This document shows, in pieces, positions 17,678 to 28,025 of a DNA stretch of 64,000 nucleotides. The notes under the pieces are model-generated. The model made no database searches. It was given only the letters and a program-made list of their open reading frames with translations, and had not been told where the DNA came from. A program made the position numbers and the translations under genes. Positions within the stretch are counted from its first letter, which is position 1; each line of letters opens with the position of its first letter. This DNA comes from Pseudomonas laurylsulfativorans (lineage in GTDB: Bacteria; Pseudomonadota; Gammaproteobacteria; Pseudomonadales; Pseudomonadaceae), in assembly GCF_002906155.1 (NCBI RefSeq), contig NZ_MUJK01000002.1:558001-622000 (forward strand), given 5' to 3'.

Positions 17678-18151
17678 TCAGCCGTTGCGCGTCAGCTTTT
17701 GGGGCTGGCGCAAACGCATGTGCAGCAGCGGATACGGCTGGCCCATGCCATCGACTTCCGAGCGACCGATGACCTCGAAACCCTGCTTGAAGTAAAAGCC
17801 GAGGGCTTGCGGGTTCTGTTCGTTGACGTCCAGTTCATCGGCGTTCAGGTGTTCCAGGGCATAGTGCAGCAGTTTCTTGCCCAAGCCCTGACCGCGATGG
17901 TCGGGGTCGATGAACAGCATTTCGATCTTGCCGGCCGCCACGCCGGCGAACCCGGTGATGCGTTGGCTGGAATCCTTGGTACAGACCAGCATCACCGAGT
18001 CGAGGTAGCGGGTCAGCACCAGGTTTTTCAGCAGTTCGATGTAGCTGTCCGGCAAAAAATCGTGGGTCGCGCGTACCGAGGCCTCCCAGACCTGGGTCAA
18101 TTCTTCGTAGTCGCCGAGTTTCGGCGTATGGATGACCGAATGCTGACGCAT
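17678..18151 (-). CDS. GNAT family N-acetyltransferase
   Basis: A 157-residue acetyltransferase with the acetyl-CoA binding motif DHRGQGLGKKLL near residue 85 and the C-terminal NEQNPQALGFYFKQGFEVIGR strand-helix typical of the family. The substrate is unknown. The frame opens earlier at 18235, but ATG 18151 begins the homologous region. It lies downstream of the rimO terminator, so it is transcribed separately. Confidence 0.85.
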   Translation of the reverse strand: MRQHSVIHTPKLGDYEELTQVWEASVRATHDFLPDSYIELLKNLVLTRYLDSVMLVCTKDSSQRITGFAGVAAGKIEMLFIDPDHRGQGLGKKLLHYALEHLNADELDVNEQNPQALGFYFKQGFEVIGRSEVDGMGQPYPLLHMRLRQPQKLTRNG

Positions 18152-18212
18152 GCCCGTCTGCCTCTTTATGCAGTGGTTGATAGGAATCCTTTCAACCTCA
18201 AACGATAGCCGT

Positions 18213-18249
18213 AAAAAAGCCCCGCATCTCGTCAAGAGAGCGGGGCTTT
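18213..18249 (-). terminator. Terminator of rimO
   Basis: AAAAAAGCCCCGC, 14-base loop, GCGGGGCTTTG; on the minus strand it ends rimO with a T-tract. Confidence 0.8.
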
Positions 18250-18264
18250 GCGTATTTTTTGCGT

Positions 18265-19602
18265 TTAGATCTGTTCAGCCCACAGGTCGTATTCGTCGGC
18301 GTCGGTCACTTTGCACCAGACCTTGTCGCCCGGCTTGAGGTTGCTGCCGTTGTCGATGAATACGTTACCGTCGATTTCCGGGGCATCGAAGAAGCAGCGG
18401 CCTACCGCGCCTTGCTCGTCGACTTCATCGACCAGCACTTCGATCTCACGGCCGATGCGCATTTGCAAGCGCGCCGAGCTGATGGCCTGCTGGTGCGCCA
18501 TGAAGCGCTCCCAACGGTCCTGCTTGACGTCGTCCGGGACGACTTCCAGGTCCAGGTCATTGGCCGGTGCGCCTTCTACCGGCGAGTACTGGAAGCAGCC
18601 GACGCGGTCGAGCTGGGCTTCGGTCAGCCAGTTCAGCAGGTACTGGAAGTCTTCTTCGGTTTCACCCGGGAAACCAACGATGAAGGTCGAACGGATGATC
18701 AGGTCCGGGCAGATTTCGCGCCAGTTCTTGATGCGCGCCAGGGTCTTGTCTTCGAAGGCCGGGCGTTTCATTGACTTCAGTACTTTCGGGCTGGCGTGCT
18801 GGAACGGGATGTCCAGGTACGGCAGGATCTTGCCGGCGGCCATCAGCGGGATCAGCTCGTCAACGTGCGGATACGGGTAAACGTAGTGCAGGCGAACCCA
18901 GACGCCGAGGGTGCTCAGGGCTTCGCAGAGTTCGGTCATGCGGGTTTTCACCGGCGCGCCGTTCCAGAATCCGGTGCGGTATTTCACGTCGACGCCATAG
19001 GCGCTGGTGTCCTGAGAGATCACCAGCAGTTCCTTGACGCCGGACTTGACCAGGCGCTGGGCCTCGTCGAGCACATCACCCACCGGACGGCTGACCAGTT
19101 TGCCGCGCATCGACGGGATGATGCAGAAGCTGCAGCTGTGGTTGCAGCCTTCGGAAATCTTCAGGTAGGCGTAGTGGCGCGGGGTCAGCTTGATGCCTTG
19201 AGGTGGCACCAGGTCGATCAGCGGGTTGTGGTCCTGGCGTGGCGGCACGACTTCGTGCACGGCGTTGACCACTTGCTCGTACTGCTGCGGACCGGTCACG
19301 GCCAGCACGCTCGGGTGTACGTTGCGAATGTTGCCTTCTTCGACGCCCATGCAGCCGGTCACGATGACCTTGCCGTTTTCCTTGATGGCTTCGCCGATTA
19401 CTTCCAGGGACTCGGCCTTGGCCGAATCGATGAAGCCGCAAGTGTTGACTACCACGACGTCGGCGTCCTGGTAGGTGGACACCACGTCATAGCCTTCCAT
19501 GCGCAACTGGGTAAGGATGCGCTCGGAGTCGACCAGTGCTTTGGGGCAACCCAGGGATACGAAGCCAACCTTTGGATTGGCCGGCGCAGGAGTGGTGGAC
19601 AT
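18265..19602 (-). CDS. rimO: Ribosomal protein S12 methylthiotransferase RimO
   Basis: Radical-SAM enzyme of 445 residues that adds a methylthio group to Asp89 of ribosomal protein S12. The N-terminal UPF0004 domain carries Cys19, Cys55 and Cys84 for the auxiliary cluster; the radical-SAM cluster is bound by C153-x3-C157-x2-C160 (CNHSCSFC); a C-terminal TRAM domain ends the protein. It is transcribed alone, divergent from kup. Confidence 0.97.
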   Translation of the reverse strand: MSTTPAPANPKVGFVSLGCPKALVDSERILTQLRMEGYDVVSTYQDADVVVVNTCGFIDSAKAESLEVIGEAIKENGKVIVTGCMGVEEGNIRNVHPSVLAVTGPQQYEQVVNAVHEVVPPRQDHNPLIDLVPPQGIKLTPRHYAYLKISEGCNHSCSFCIIPSMRGKLVSRPVGDVLDEAQRLVKSGVKELLVISQDTSAYGVDVKYRTGFWNGAPVKTRMTELCEALSTLGVWVRLHYVYPYPHVDELIPLMAAGKILPYLDIPFQHASPKVLKSMKRPAFEDKTLARIKNWREICPDLIIRSTFIVGFPGETEEDFQYLLNWLTEAQLDRVGCFQYSPVEGAPANDLDLEVVPDDVKQDRWERFMAHQQAISSARLQMRIGREIEVLVDEVDEQGAVGRCFFDAPEIDGNVFIDNGSNLKPGDKVWCKVTDADEYDLWAEQI

Positions 19603-19895
19603 GTCTAACCTCGGTATTTTGTGACGCCGCTTGCCGGGCAGGGCAAAACCGACGGACGGGCGCTTGAACTGCGCCTCTGATCAAAAAGTGCGCAATTCTA
19701 GCGATGAGTCGCTCACTTGACCAGCTTTATGCAGGGAAATACGACGAGTGCTGCGCTATGCTTCGCGCCGTTACGCTTTACTGATTTTTTACTGTCAACA
19801 AAACGTCTGTAACGTGAAGTAAAACGGCGCATGCTGCACGATAAAGCATAGTGCTTCTTCCAAAGAATTCCGGGTCTGGGTAGTAGGAGTGGTGG

Positions 19896-21797
19896 ATGGG
19901 TCAGGCAAGTAGTCAGGCTGCGGGCGCCGAGCATTCGGCGGTGAAGCCGATCGGCATGCTGGTCGCGGCAGTCGGGGTGGTTTATGGCGATATCGGTACC
20001 AGTCCGTTGTACACCCTCAAGGAAGTGTTTTCCGGCGGCTACGGCGTGCCGGTCAACCATGACGGGGTGCTGGGGATTCTGGCACTCATTTTCTGGTCGC
20101 TGATCTGGGTCGTGTCGATCAAGTACATGATGTTCGTCCTGCGCGCCGACAACCAGGGCGAAGGCGGGATCATGGCCTTGACCGCACTGGCCCGGCGGGC
20201 GGCGGCGGGGCATGCAAAGCTACGCGGTTTTCTGGTGGTCTGCGGGCTGATCGGTGCGGCGTTGTTCTATGGCGACAGCATGATCACCCCGGCGATCTCC
20301 GTACTGTCGGCGATTGAAGGCCTGGGGCTGGCGTTCGACGGGATCGACCACTGGGTGGTGCCTATCTCTCTGGTGGTGCTGGTGGCGCTGTTCCTGATCC
20401 AGAGCCATGGTACGGCGCGGATCGGCATTCTGTTCGGGCCGATCATGGTGACCTGGTTTCTCGTACTGGGTGCACTGGGCGTCTACGGCATCAGCCAGCA
20501 TCCGGAGGTCTTGCAAGCGATGAACCCGGTGTGGGGCGTACGCTTCTTCATCGTGCACCCGGGCATGGGTGTGGCAATTCTCGGCGCTGTGGTGCTCGCG
20601 CTGACCGGTGCCGAGGCGTTGTACGCGGACATGGGCCACTTCGGTCGCAAGCCGATCGCTCGTGCCTGGTTCATCCTCGTACTGCCGGCGCTGGTGCTGA
20701 ACTATTTTGGTCAAGGGGCCTTGCTGCTGGGCGATCCGGAAGCTGCCCGTAACCCCTTCTACCTGCTGGCGCCAAGCTGGGCGCTGATTCCGCTGGTCGG
20801 CCTGTCGACGATGGCCACGGTGATTGCTTCGCAAGCCGTTATTTCCGGTGCGTTCTCCCTGACCCGTCAGGCGATCCAGCTCGGTTACATCCCGCGCATG
20901 CATATCCGGCACACCTCCAGTGCCGAACAGGGCCAGATCTACATTGGCGCGGTCAACTGGGCGCTGATGGTCGGCGTGATCCTGTTGGTGATTGGTTTCG
21001 AGTCCTCTGGTGCCCTGGCCTCGGCTTATGGGGTGGCGGTGACCGGGACCATGTTGATGACCACCATCCTGGTGACGGCAGTGATTCTGCTGCTGTGGAA
21101 GTGGCCGCCGGTTCTTGTTGTGCCGGTCTTGCTGGGCTTCCTGTTGGTGGACGGTTTGTACTTCGCCGCCAACGTGCCGAAAATCGTCCAGGGCGGGGCA
21201 TTCCCGGTGATCGCCGGTTTCGCCCTGTTTGTGCTGATGACCACCTGGAAGCGTGGCAAGCAGTTGCTGGTCGAGCGTATTGATGAGGGTGGACTGCCGC
21301 TGCCGATCTTCATCAGCAGCATCGCGGTACAACCGCCGCATCGCGTTCAGGGCACCGCCGTGTTCCTGACGGCGCGGCCAGATGCCGTGCCCCACGCGCT
21401 GTTGCACAACCTGCTGCATAACCAGGTACTGCACGAGCAAGTGGTGCTGCTGACGGTGGTGTACGAAGACATTCCGCGGGTGCCGCCAACACGGCGTTTC
21501 GAGGTCGATGCCTACGGCGAAGGTTTCTTCCGGGTGATCCTGCACTTCGGCTTTACCGACGAACCGGATGTACCGAAAGCATTGAAGCTGTGTCACCTCG
21601 ATGAGCTGGACTTCAGCCCGATGCGCACTACGTACTTCCTCAGCCGCGAAACGGTCATCGCTTCCAAGCTCGAAGGCATGTCGCGCTGGCGTGAGGCTCT
21701 GTTTGCCTTCATGTTGCAGAATGCCAACGGCAACCTGCGGTTCTTCAATCTGCCGCTGAACCGGGTGATTGAGTTAGGGACGCAGGTCGAAATGTAG
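19896..21797 (+). CDS. kup: Low-affinity potassium transporter Kup
   Basis: Inner-membrane K+/H+ symporter of the KUP/HAK family, 633 residues. About twelve transmembrane helices span residues 15-430, beginning with the family signature [18 protein letters not shown] (residues 28-45), followed by a cytosolic C-terminal domain of about 180 residues. It should take up potassium constitutively, mostly at low pH. The 290-base region upstream shared with rimO shows no clear operator. Confidence 0.97.
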   Translation: MGQASSQAAGAEHSAVKPIGMLVAAVGVVYGDIGTSPLYTLKEVFSGGYGVPVNHDGVLGILALIFWSLIWVVSIKYMMFVLRADNQGEGGIMALTALARRAAAGHAKLRGFLVVCGLIGAALFYGDSMITPAISVLSAIEGLGLAFDGIDHWVVPISLVVLVALFLIQSHGTARIGILFGPIMVTWFLVLGALGVYGISQHPEVLQAMNPVWGVRFFIVHPGMGVAILGAVVLALTGAEALYADMGHFGRKPIARAWFILVLPALVLNYFGQGALLLGDPEAARNPFYLLAPSWALIPLVGLSTMATVIASQAVISGAFSLTRQAIQLGYIPRMHIRHTSSAEQGQIYIGAVNWALMVGVILLVIGFESSGALASAYGVAVTGTMLMTTILVTAVILLLWKWPPVLVVPVLLGFLLVDGLYFAANVPKIVQGGAFPVIAGFALFVLMTTWKRGKQLLVERIDEGGLPLPIFISSIAVQPPHRVQGTAVFLTARPDAVPHALLHNLLHNQVLHEQVVLLTVVYEDIPRVPPTRRFEVDAYGEGFFRVILHFGFTDEPDVPKALKLCHLDELDFSPMRTTYFLSRETVIASKLEGMSRWREALFAFMLQNANGNLRFFNLPLNRVIELGTQVEM

Positions 21798-21804
21798 ACC
21801 TGAT

Positions 21805-21909
21805 CCTGTAGGAGCGAGCCTGCTCGCGAAAAACCTGAGTTCACCGCGGTCATTCAGGCAGCCAGCGTTATCGTTGACGACTATCGCGAGCAGGCTCGCT
21901 CCTACAGGG
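21805..21909. repeat. REPIN
   Basis: TGTAGGAGCGAGCCTGCTCGCGA and TCGCGAGCAGGCTCGCTCCTACA around a 60-base spacer, just after kup. Confidence 0.9.
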
Positions 21910-21926
21910 ATTTGTGGCGTTGAATG

Positions 21927-21964
21927 AAAAAGCCCCCGCTATCGTGAGATGGCGGGGGCTTTTC
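21927..21964. terminator. Bidirectional terminator between kup and the AcvB-like gene
   Basis: AAAAAGCCCCCGC, short loop, GCGGGGGCTTTT. It follows the REPIN and serves the two converging genes. Confidence 0.85.
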
Positions 21965-21980
21965 TTCAGTGAGGCTCAGA

Positions 21981-23276
21981 TCACTCTTGAGCTTCTGCTT
22001 CTTTGGCTTGGCGCTTCTCGATCACATCGACCAAGCGCTTGGCCAGCGCCGGGTAATTCTCGTCGAAGTGGTGGCCGCCAGGCAGCTTGATGGCTTCGCC
22101 TACTGCTGTCTTGTCGGTGCAGCCGCTTTCGTCGGTTTCTTCTTCGCCGTAGATGCACACCACTTTGGCGGCTGGCAGCTTGGCCATTTCCGGGCCGGTG
22201 GCGGCTTCCTTGCCGGCGTTACCGAGCCAGCCTTCGACTTCGATCTCGAAGCTGCCGGTACGGGCGAAAGCCAGCAGGATGATCGCGTCTACGCGATTCT
22301 GCTCCGACTCGGCCAGGCGGTTGTAGATCGCCGGCAGGACATCGGCGCCGAACGAGTAGCCCGTCAGGATGAAGCGCTTGGTCCCCCATTTCTGCCGGTA
22401 GTGCTGCATCAGTTCAGCCAGGTCCAGCGCGCTTTGTTCCGGGCTCTTGTGCTGCCAGTAGTAGCGCAGGGTGTCGATGCCGACCACCGGGTAGCCGATC
22501 TTGGCCATCTCGCCCGCCACATCGCGGTCCAGGTCGCGCCAGCCACCGTCACCGGAGAGGAACAGGGTCACGGTGTCCCTGGCCTGGCCGGCTGGTACTT
22601 CGACCACTGGAATCTGCAGGCCGCCAGCGGCTTTGTCGCCACCGACGAGGATCTTGCGCAGTTCGTTGTTCAGCACTTGCGGCAGGTTGATGTCGTAGTC
22701 GCTGATGCTGGTTTCGGCGTTCGGTTGATCACGCACGAAGCCGGCGCTGGTGTCGTCCGGGTTGTCGTTCCACGCCGCCAGCCAGTGGCCGTGGGCGGCA
22801 CTTTTCGGTAACAGGTGCGTGCAGCCACCCTTTTCCAGGGCCAGGTCGACCGAGATGGCGTAGGCTTTGTCGTCCTTTTGCTCGGACAACCAGCGCCAGG
22901 CCAGCACGGCGCCAGGGCCGATGCCGCTGACCAGGGTCGCCGGGCCTTTGAGTTCTCGCAGGCCTGATTGCAGGGCGCGGCTTTGTAGCAGGCAGTCCTT
23001 GGGCAGAATCACCTGGACAATCTGTGCCGAGCCGCTGCGGCTCAGGGTCATCAATTGCTTGTCGCTTAGTTTCTGGTCTTCGTTGACCGCCACCAGCACC
23101 TGGGCGCGCGGCGTGGTGCCGGGGATGACACGGGTCATCGGCGCACCGTCGGCCGGGGTCAGCAATTGGAGGGTCGGTTCCGGTGCCGGGCGTTTGAGGT
23201 ACCAATAACCGCCACCGAGAATCAGGGCCACTATCACCAGTGTGCCCAGTACATACCGCAAGGAGCGTTGAATCAT
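21981..23276 (-). CDS. AcvB/VirJ-family aminoacyl-phosphatidylglycerol hydrolase
   Basis: A 431-residue protein with one N-terminal signal anchor (VLGTLVIVALILGGGYWYL, residues 8-26) and two alpha/beta-hydrolase-like VirJ domains, the second with the nucleophile elbow GYSFGAD and a late His in GGHHF. It resembles P. aeruginosa PA0919, which removes alanine from alanyl-phosphatidylglycerol made by the neighbouring PA0920. The same pairing exists here: its ATG overlaps the mprF stop codon in TGATG, so translation is coupled. Together the two would set the charge of the inner membrane. The active enzyme should face the periplasm. Confidence 0.85.
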   Translation of the reverse strand: MIQRSLRYVLGTLVIVALILGGGYWYLKRPAPEPTLQLLTPADGAPMTRVIPGTTPRAQVLVAVNEDQKLSDKQLMTLSRSGSAQIVQVILPKDCLLQSRALQSGLRELKGPATLVSGIGPGAVLAWRWLSEQKDDKAYAISVDLALEKGGCTHLLPKSAAHGHWLAAWNDNPDDTSAGFVRDQPNAETSISDYDINLPQVLNNELRKILVGGDKAAGGLQIPVVEVPAGQARDTVTLFLSGDGGWRDLDRDVAGEMAKIGYPVVGIDTLRYYWQHKSPEQSALDLAELMQHYRQKWGTKRFILTGYSFGADVLPAIYNRLAESEQNRVDAIILLAFARTGSFEIEVEGWLGNAGKEAATGPEMAKLPAAKVVCIYGEEETDESGCTDKTAVGEAIKLPGGHHFDENYPALAKRLVDVIEKRQAKEAEAQE

Positions 23277-25921
23277 CAGCGTTTCACCAATCCGGTCAAG
23301 CCGCCCGCGATCAGGGCAGCAGTGTCGGCCAGCGCAACCAGCGGATCGAGTCCGGCGGGCACGGCCATATAACGGGGTTCCCAATCAGGCTGGAACTTGT
23401 CTTTGAAGCGGCGCAAGCCTTGGAAGTTGTACAGCTGCTCACCACGGCGGAATACCATCGAGCCCAGGCGCTGGGTCAATGGTGCGCCGCGACGGGGTTG
23501 CAACCCCGACAACGGCACCATGCCCAGGCTGAAACGCGCGTATCCATGGTTTTTATAATGTTGAATCAGGCCGACCATCATGAATTCCATGGTCAGCTTC
23601 GGGGCGTCCGGGTGCGCGCGCATCAGGTCGAGACTGGCCAGGTCATGGCTGTAGGTCTCGAGCAGGTTGGCGAACGCCACCGGACGTCCTTCGAAACGAA
23701 TCACCGCGATGCGGAAATACTTGAGGTAGTCATCGCTGAAGCGGCCCAGCGAAAAACCTTTCTCGCGCACGTTCTTGCCGGTCAACCAGGCATCGGAAAT
23801 CACCTTGAGCTCATCCATCGGTGCCTGGCCCGGCTCGAAGATTTCCAGTGACAGGCCATCACGGGTGCCACGGTTCCAGGTGTAGCGCAGGTCCTTCATC
23901 TCTTTGCCCTTGGCTTCGAGATCAAAACGCTTGAGGTCGACCCGCGCTTCTTCGCCGAGCTTGATCGCGGTCAGGCCAATGTCCATGTAGTACGGCAAGT
24001 TCTCTGCGCGCACTTGATAGAACACGGGGCGGGCGTGGTGAATGTCGCACAGGTCGCGGAACTGCCAGATCATTTCCGCCCGTTGCTGGCCCGGACCGAT
24101 AGGGTCATACAGCGCCACCAGGCTGCGGCCACGACGGGCGTACATCAGGAACGCCTCGTCGTTGGGGTGAAACAGCAATGCCTTGTCACCGGTCAGGGCC
24201 AGGCCGCCGTCCGGTTGTGCCGACGCCATGAGGATCTTGCTGGCGCGCTCCAGTTCGTCGGGCGTCGGCAGGTGAATGACCGGACGCGCCGTGCGTAGCA
24301 ACCAGGTCAGCGACACCACTACCAGCAGCACGGCAGCCCCGAGTAGCGAACGCAGGCCGCGAGGGGCGTCGGCGTCGAGGGTGAACTGCCACCAGAGTTG
24401 ATGGCTGTACGGAACGTCCTGATAGGCGAACAGCAGCAACCAGATCGACGCACCGAGCACGCACAGGCTCGCCACCAGGTACAGCGGCGAGAACGGTACT
24501 TCGGTCAGGCGGCTGGGGCGATAGAACGAGCGGCGGAACACCCCGAGCAGGCTCGCCGTCAGCACCATCAGGCTGGCTTCTTCCCAGTCAAAACCCTTGA
24601 GCAGTGAGAGCAGGGCGCCGACCAGCAACAGAATGGTGGTCAGCATCCACGCGGCCGACAGCCGGCGACGCAGCCCTTGGGCCAGCAACAGGCAAAGGAC
24701 GCCGACCAGGCTGGCGCCGAAGTGCGAGGCATCGACCAGTCGATGGGGGATCAGAAAACCGATGTGTTCCAGGCGGGTATCGATTTCCGGAGTGGCGCCG
24801 GAGAACAGCAGGACAACGCCGGACAGAAATACCAGCACCGCCAGTATCGGGGCCGCCAGGCCTGAGGCCGCGCGCAAGGTCTGGCGTGTCTGGAACAGAC
24901 GCTGACCTTCGTTGATCAGCAACAGCAGGCAGGCCACCAGCAACGGCAGGACCACGTAGATCAAGCGATAGAGCAGCAGGGCGGCCGCCAGTGGCGCAGC
25001 ACCCAGGGTGTCGGAAAACGCCGCCAGCAAAATCGCCTCGAACACCCCGACACCGCCCGGCACATGGCTGAGCACGCCGGCGGCCAGCGCCAACAGGTAA
25101 ACCAGAAGGAACGCGCCGAAGGGCGGTGCTTCCGGCAGCAGCAAATAGAGCACGGTCGCGGCGGCCGCTACGTCCAGGGCCGTGATGATCAATTGCAGGA
25201 ACGTCAGGCGACGCCCGGGCAGGCGCAAGGTACGACGCCCGATCCTGACCAACAGGTTGTCCGGGTAAGGCTGATCCGGCAGCCGACGACGATAGATACC
25301 GATCGCCAACACCGAAAACAGTACGAGCACCACGGTTGCCACCACGCCCAGCAATGTCTCGGAGAGCCCCAGGGCGGTGGAGGCGGCAGGCAGGTCGCTG
25401 AGTGTCGCCAGGGCGGCCAGCGGCGGCAGGGCGCAACCCAGCGAGAGGCTGGCGAACAGCGTCATGCGCGCGACCTCAGCCGCCCCCAGGCCATGACGGG
25501 CGTAGAGGCGATAGCGAACCGAACCGCCTGACAACATTGAAAGGCCGATGGCGTTGCCGATGGCAAAGGCCGTGAAACCGCCCAGTGCCAGTGCGCGCGG
25601 TGCAAGGTTCACCCCGGCATAGCGGCTGGCTGACCATTCGTAACCGAGCAGAATGATGAAGCCCACTACGGTTGCGCCCAAGGCGCCCATCAAGGCAGGC
25701 TTCGGAACTTCGAGGATCGAGTCGTGCAGCGCGTAAAGGTCAAGTTCGCTCAACAGGTGGCGACAGGCAATCAGCGCGATCGCGAACAGCAGCAGGGTGA
25801 CCGCCAGGCCAATGGGTTGACGGTACTTGCTCAATCGATCAAGCAGGCGCAGACGCTCAGCGTTGATCGGTTGTGTCGCTGTGACAGTGTCTTGTGGATC
25901 AGACGAGTTGGCGCGCATCAA
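23276..25921 (-). CDS. mprF: MprF: aminoacyl-phosphatidylglycerol synthase/flippase
   Basis: An 881-residue inner-membrane protein, the same length as P. aeruginosa PA0920 (alanyl-PG synthase). An N-terminal flippase part with about 8 to 14 transmembrane helices (residues 33-540) is followed by the cytosolic DUF2156/GNAT-like synthase domain (about 545-870), which transfers the amino acid from aminoacyl-tRNA to phosphatidylglycerol. The product lowers negative surface charge and raises resistance to cationic peptides and acid. Whether it uses alanine or lysine cannot be read from the sequence; the AcvB-like partner downstream and the Pseudomonas precedent favour alanine. Confidence 0.92.
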   Translation of the reverse strand: MMRANSSDPQDTVTATQPINAERLRLLDRLSKYRQPIGLAVTLLLFAIALIACRHLLSELDLYALHDSILEVPKPALMGALGATVVGFIILLGYEWSASRYAGVNLAPRALALGGFTAFAIGNAIGLSMLSGGSVRYRLYARHGLGAAEVARMTLFASLSLGCALPPLAALATLSDLPAASTALGLSETLLGVVATVVLVLFSVLAIGIYRRRLPDQPYPDNLLVRIGRRTLRLPGRRLTFLQLIITALDVAAAATVLYLLLPEAPPFGAFLLVYLLALAAGVLSHVPGGVGVFEAILLAAFSDTLGAAPLAAALLLYRLIYVVLPLLVACLLLLINEGQRLFQTRQTLRAASGLAAPILAVLVFLSGVVLLFSGATPEIDTRLEHIGFLIPHRLVDASHFGASLVGVLCLLLAQGLRRRLSAAWMLTTILLLVGALLSLLKGFDWEEASLMVLTASLLGVFRRSFYRPSRLTEVPFSPLYLVASLCVLGASIWLLLFAYQDVPYSHQLWWQFTLDADAPRGLRSLLGAAVLLVVVSLTWLLRTARPVIHLPTPDELERASKILMASAQPDGGLALTGDKALLFHPNDEAFLMYARRGRSLVALYDPIGPGQQRAEMIWQFRDLCDIHHARPVFYQVRAENLPYYMDIGLTAIKLGEEARVDLKRFDLEAKGKEMKDLRYTWNRGTRDGLSLEIFEPGQAPMDELKVISDAWLTGKNVREKGFSLGRFSDDYLKYFRIAVIRFEGRPVAFANLLETYSHDLASLDLMRAHPDAPKLTMEFMMVGLIQHYKNHGYARFSLGMVPLSGLQPRRGAPLTQRLGSMVFRRGEQLYNFQGLRRFKDKFQPDWEPRYMAVPAGLDPLVALADTAALIAGGLTGLVKR

Positions 25922-26157
25922 TCACCTCTTGGATTGTGCGCGACAGGATGGGGGTATCCAGCCAAGTTACCAATCCCTGTAGAAAAAAATAATCACAAAT
26001 ACTAACGCCTATCTCCCGGCTACAGGGGCGGCGCGTTATCAGTCGTGAAAGCTTCAGCCTGCGATAGAGCATAGTCTGAACCCGGCGCATGGGTGACCCC
26101 CAAACGGCTTGCTACACAGTGACAGATCATTGTTGCGAAAGGACTTTTTCAACAGAT
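25922..26157. other. Intergenic region upstream of mprF
   Basis: AT-richer DNA between mprF (minus strand) and the tRNA terminator. It presumably holds the mprF promoter; no gene is seen. Confidence 0.5.
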
Positions 26158-26158
26158 A

Positions 26159-26191
26159 CAAAAAAGGCCACTCTTTCGAGTAGCCTTTTTT
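26159..26191 (-). terminator. Terminator of initiator tRNA gene 1
   Basis: AAAAAAGGCCACTC, TTTC, GAGTAGCCTTTTTT; read on the minus strand it follows the tRNA 3' end. Confidence 0.8.
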
Positions 26192-26197
26192 GATGTT

Positions 26198-26274
<77 letters not shown>

Positions 26275-26467
26275 TCTGTGTGGCGGCATTCTATAGAGTA
26301 ATGGCGGGGTGTCAACCGTTAATCCTGAAGCAGGTCAAATAAACGTGGAATCGCGGCAAACGGTCGCAGCCATGGCCTAAGTTTCGGAATCAGAACGATT
26401 TCCTGTTTCGCTATCGTTGAGAGGCCAGGCGTTGTTTCGGCGCTCGGCGCTGTAAAACGAGCACGCA

Positions 26468-26500
26468 CAAAAAAGGCCACTCTTTCGAGTAGCCTTTTTT
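26468..26500 (-). terminator. Terminator of initiator tRNA gene 2
   Basis: Identical to the terminator at 26159. Because it lies between the two tRNA genes, each copy is probably a separate transcript. Confidence 0.8.
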
Positions 26501-26506
26501 GATGTT

Positions 26507-26583
<77 letters not shown>

Positions 26584-26800
26584 TCTGTGTGTCGGCATTC
26601 TATAGAGATACGTCGGGGTGTCAACCTTCAATTCCGATAAAACCTGTTTTGCTTCAATCGGTTAGCTTGTCGAAGGGGAGGGTTGGCAGTCTGTGAGGCA
26701 AGCGGGGCAAGGCCTGCGGCTCTATTGAGAGTGTTTCTCCGATTGAAAAAATAAATTCACCAGCGACATTTCCCACGAGTCCAAAAGAACATTCAGACTA

Positions 26801-26816
26801 CTGGTGCTATATACAG
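26801..26816 (+). promoter_or_regulatory. LexA (SOS) box of dinB
   Basis: CTGGTGCTATATACAG fits CTG-N10-CAG closely and lies about 70 bases before the dinB start codon. Confidence 0.88.
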
Positions 26817-26884
26817 GTGTCGGTGAGATACTGCATATCCGTCATACCAAGACGCCATTTCCTTGCCATGAACACTGCTTTGCC

Positions 26885-27946
26885 ATGACTCAGCGAAAGA
26901 TCATCCACGTCGATTGTGACTGTTTCTACGCCGCCATTGAGATGCGCGACGACCCGCGCCTGGCCGGCAAGCCATTGGCGGTGGGCGGGTCGGCGGATCG
27001 GCGTGGGGTGATCGCGACCTGCAATTATGAGGCGCGGGCGTATGGGGTGCGTTCGGCAATGTCCTCCGGGCACGCCTTGAAGCTGTGCCCGGACCTGACC
27101 ATCGTCAAGCCACGCATGGATGCCTATAGAGAAGCGTCCAGGGAAATTCATACGATCTTTCGCGACTACACCGAGATCATTGAGCCGCTCTCGCTCGATG
27201 AGGCGTACCTCGATGTGTCGGACAGCGCGCATTTCGCCGGCAGTGCAACGCGAATTGCCCAGGACATTCGGCGCCGGGTCTCTAACCAGTTGCACATCAC
27301 CGTGTCGGCGGGCGTGGCGCCGAACAAGTTTCTGGCCAAGATCGCCAGTGACTGGAAAAAGCCCAACGGTCTTTTCGTCATCACTCCGGATCAGGTCGAG
27401 GACTTTGTCAGTGGCTTGCCGGTGAGCAAATTGCACGGGGTCGGCAAGGTCACCGCCGACAAGCTCGGCAGACTGGGTATCGCCGATTGCCTGCAATTGC
27501 GCGAGTGGGACAAGTTGGCACTGGTGCGTGAGTTCGGCAGCTTTGGCGAGCGACTCTGGAGCCTGGCTCGCGGGATCGATGACCGTGTGGTGCATAACGA
27601 CAGTCGTCGTCAGTCGATCAGCGTCGAAAACACCTACGACGTCGATCTGCCAGATCTGAAGAGTTGTCTGGATAAATTGCCCGAGTTGCTGGAGACCCTG
27701 GCCGGCCGCATGGCGCGAATCGACAGCAGCTATCGTCCGGGCAAGCCCTTCGTCAAAGTGAAGTTTCACGACTTCACCCAGACTACATTGGAGCAGGCCG
27801 GGGCAGGGCGGGATCTGGGGAGTTATCAATTGATGCTGACCCAGGCCTTCAATCGCGGCGGTAAACCGGTGCGGTTGTTGGGGGTCGGGGTGCGGCTGGA
27901 GGACTTGCGGGGCGGGTTTGAGCAGATGGAGTTGTTTGAGCGGTAG
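26885..27946 (+). CDS. dinB: DNA polymerase IV (DinB)
   Basis: Y-family translesion polymerase of 353 residues. Catalytic acidic residues are D10 in IIHVDCDCFYAAIE and the D-E pair in SLDEAYLDVS; the helix-hairpin-helix region and little-finger domain follow, and the end QMELFER matches the beta-clamp binding peptide QxxLF. The frame opens upstream at 26804, but ATG 26885 starts the conserved MTQRKIIHVD. The LexA box ahead of it indicates SOS induction. Confidence 0.97.
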   Translation: MTQRKIIHVDCDCFYAAIEMRDDPRLAGKPLAVGGSADRRGVIATCNYEARAYGVRSAMSSGHALKLCPDLTIVKPRMDAYREASREIHTIFRDYTEIIEPLSLDEAYLDVSDSAHFAGSATRIAQDIRRRVSNQLHITVSAGVAPNKFLAKIASDWKKPNGLFVITPDQVEDFVSGLPVSKLHGVGKVTADKLGRLGIADCLQLREWDKLALVREFGSFGERLWSLARGIDDRVVHNDSRRQSISVENTYDVDLPDLKSCLDKLPELLETLAGRMARIDSSYRPGKPFVKVKFHDFTQTTLEQAGAGRDLGSYQLMLTQAFNRGGKPVRLLGVGVRLEDLRGGFEQMELFER

Positions 27947-27956
27947 GTTTGTGGTG

Positions 27957-28018
27957 AATGTGAGGGGCCCCTTGCGAGCAAGTGCGGCGATCCGACTTGC
28001 TCGGGAAGCTTTTAGCTT
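27957..28018. repeat. Degenerate REP sequence
   Basis: CCTTGCGAGCAAGT...ACTTGCTCGGGAAGC between the 3' ends of dinB and the lipoprotein gene looks like a decayed REP hairpin. Confidence 0.5.
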
Positions 28019-28025
28019 TTGGCTT

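Noticed and set aside
20220..21596. 458-codon minus-strand frame
   Set aside because: Antisense of kup, rich in Gln/His/Arg as expected for a high-GC shadow frame.
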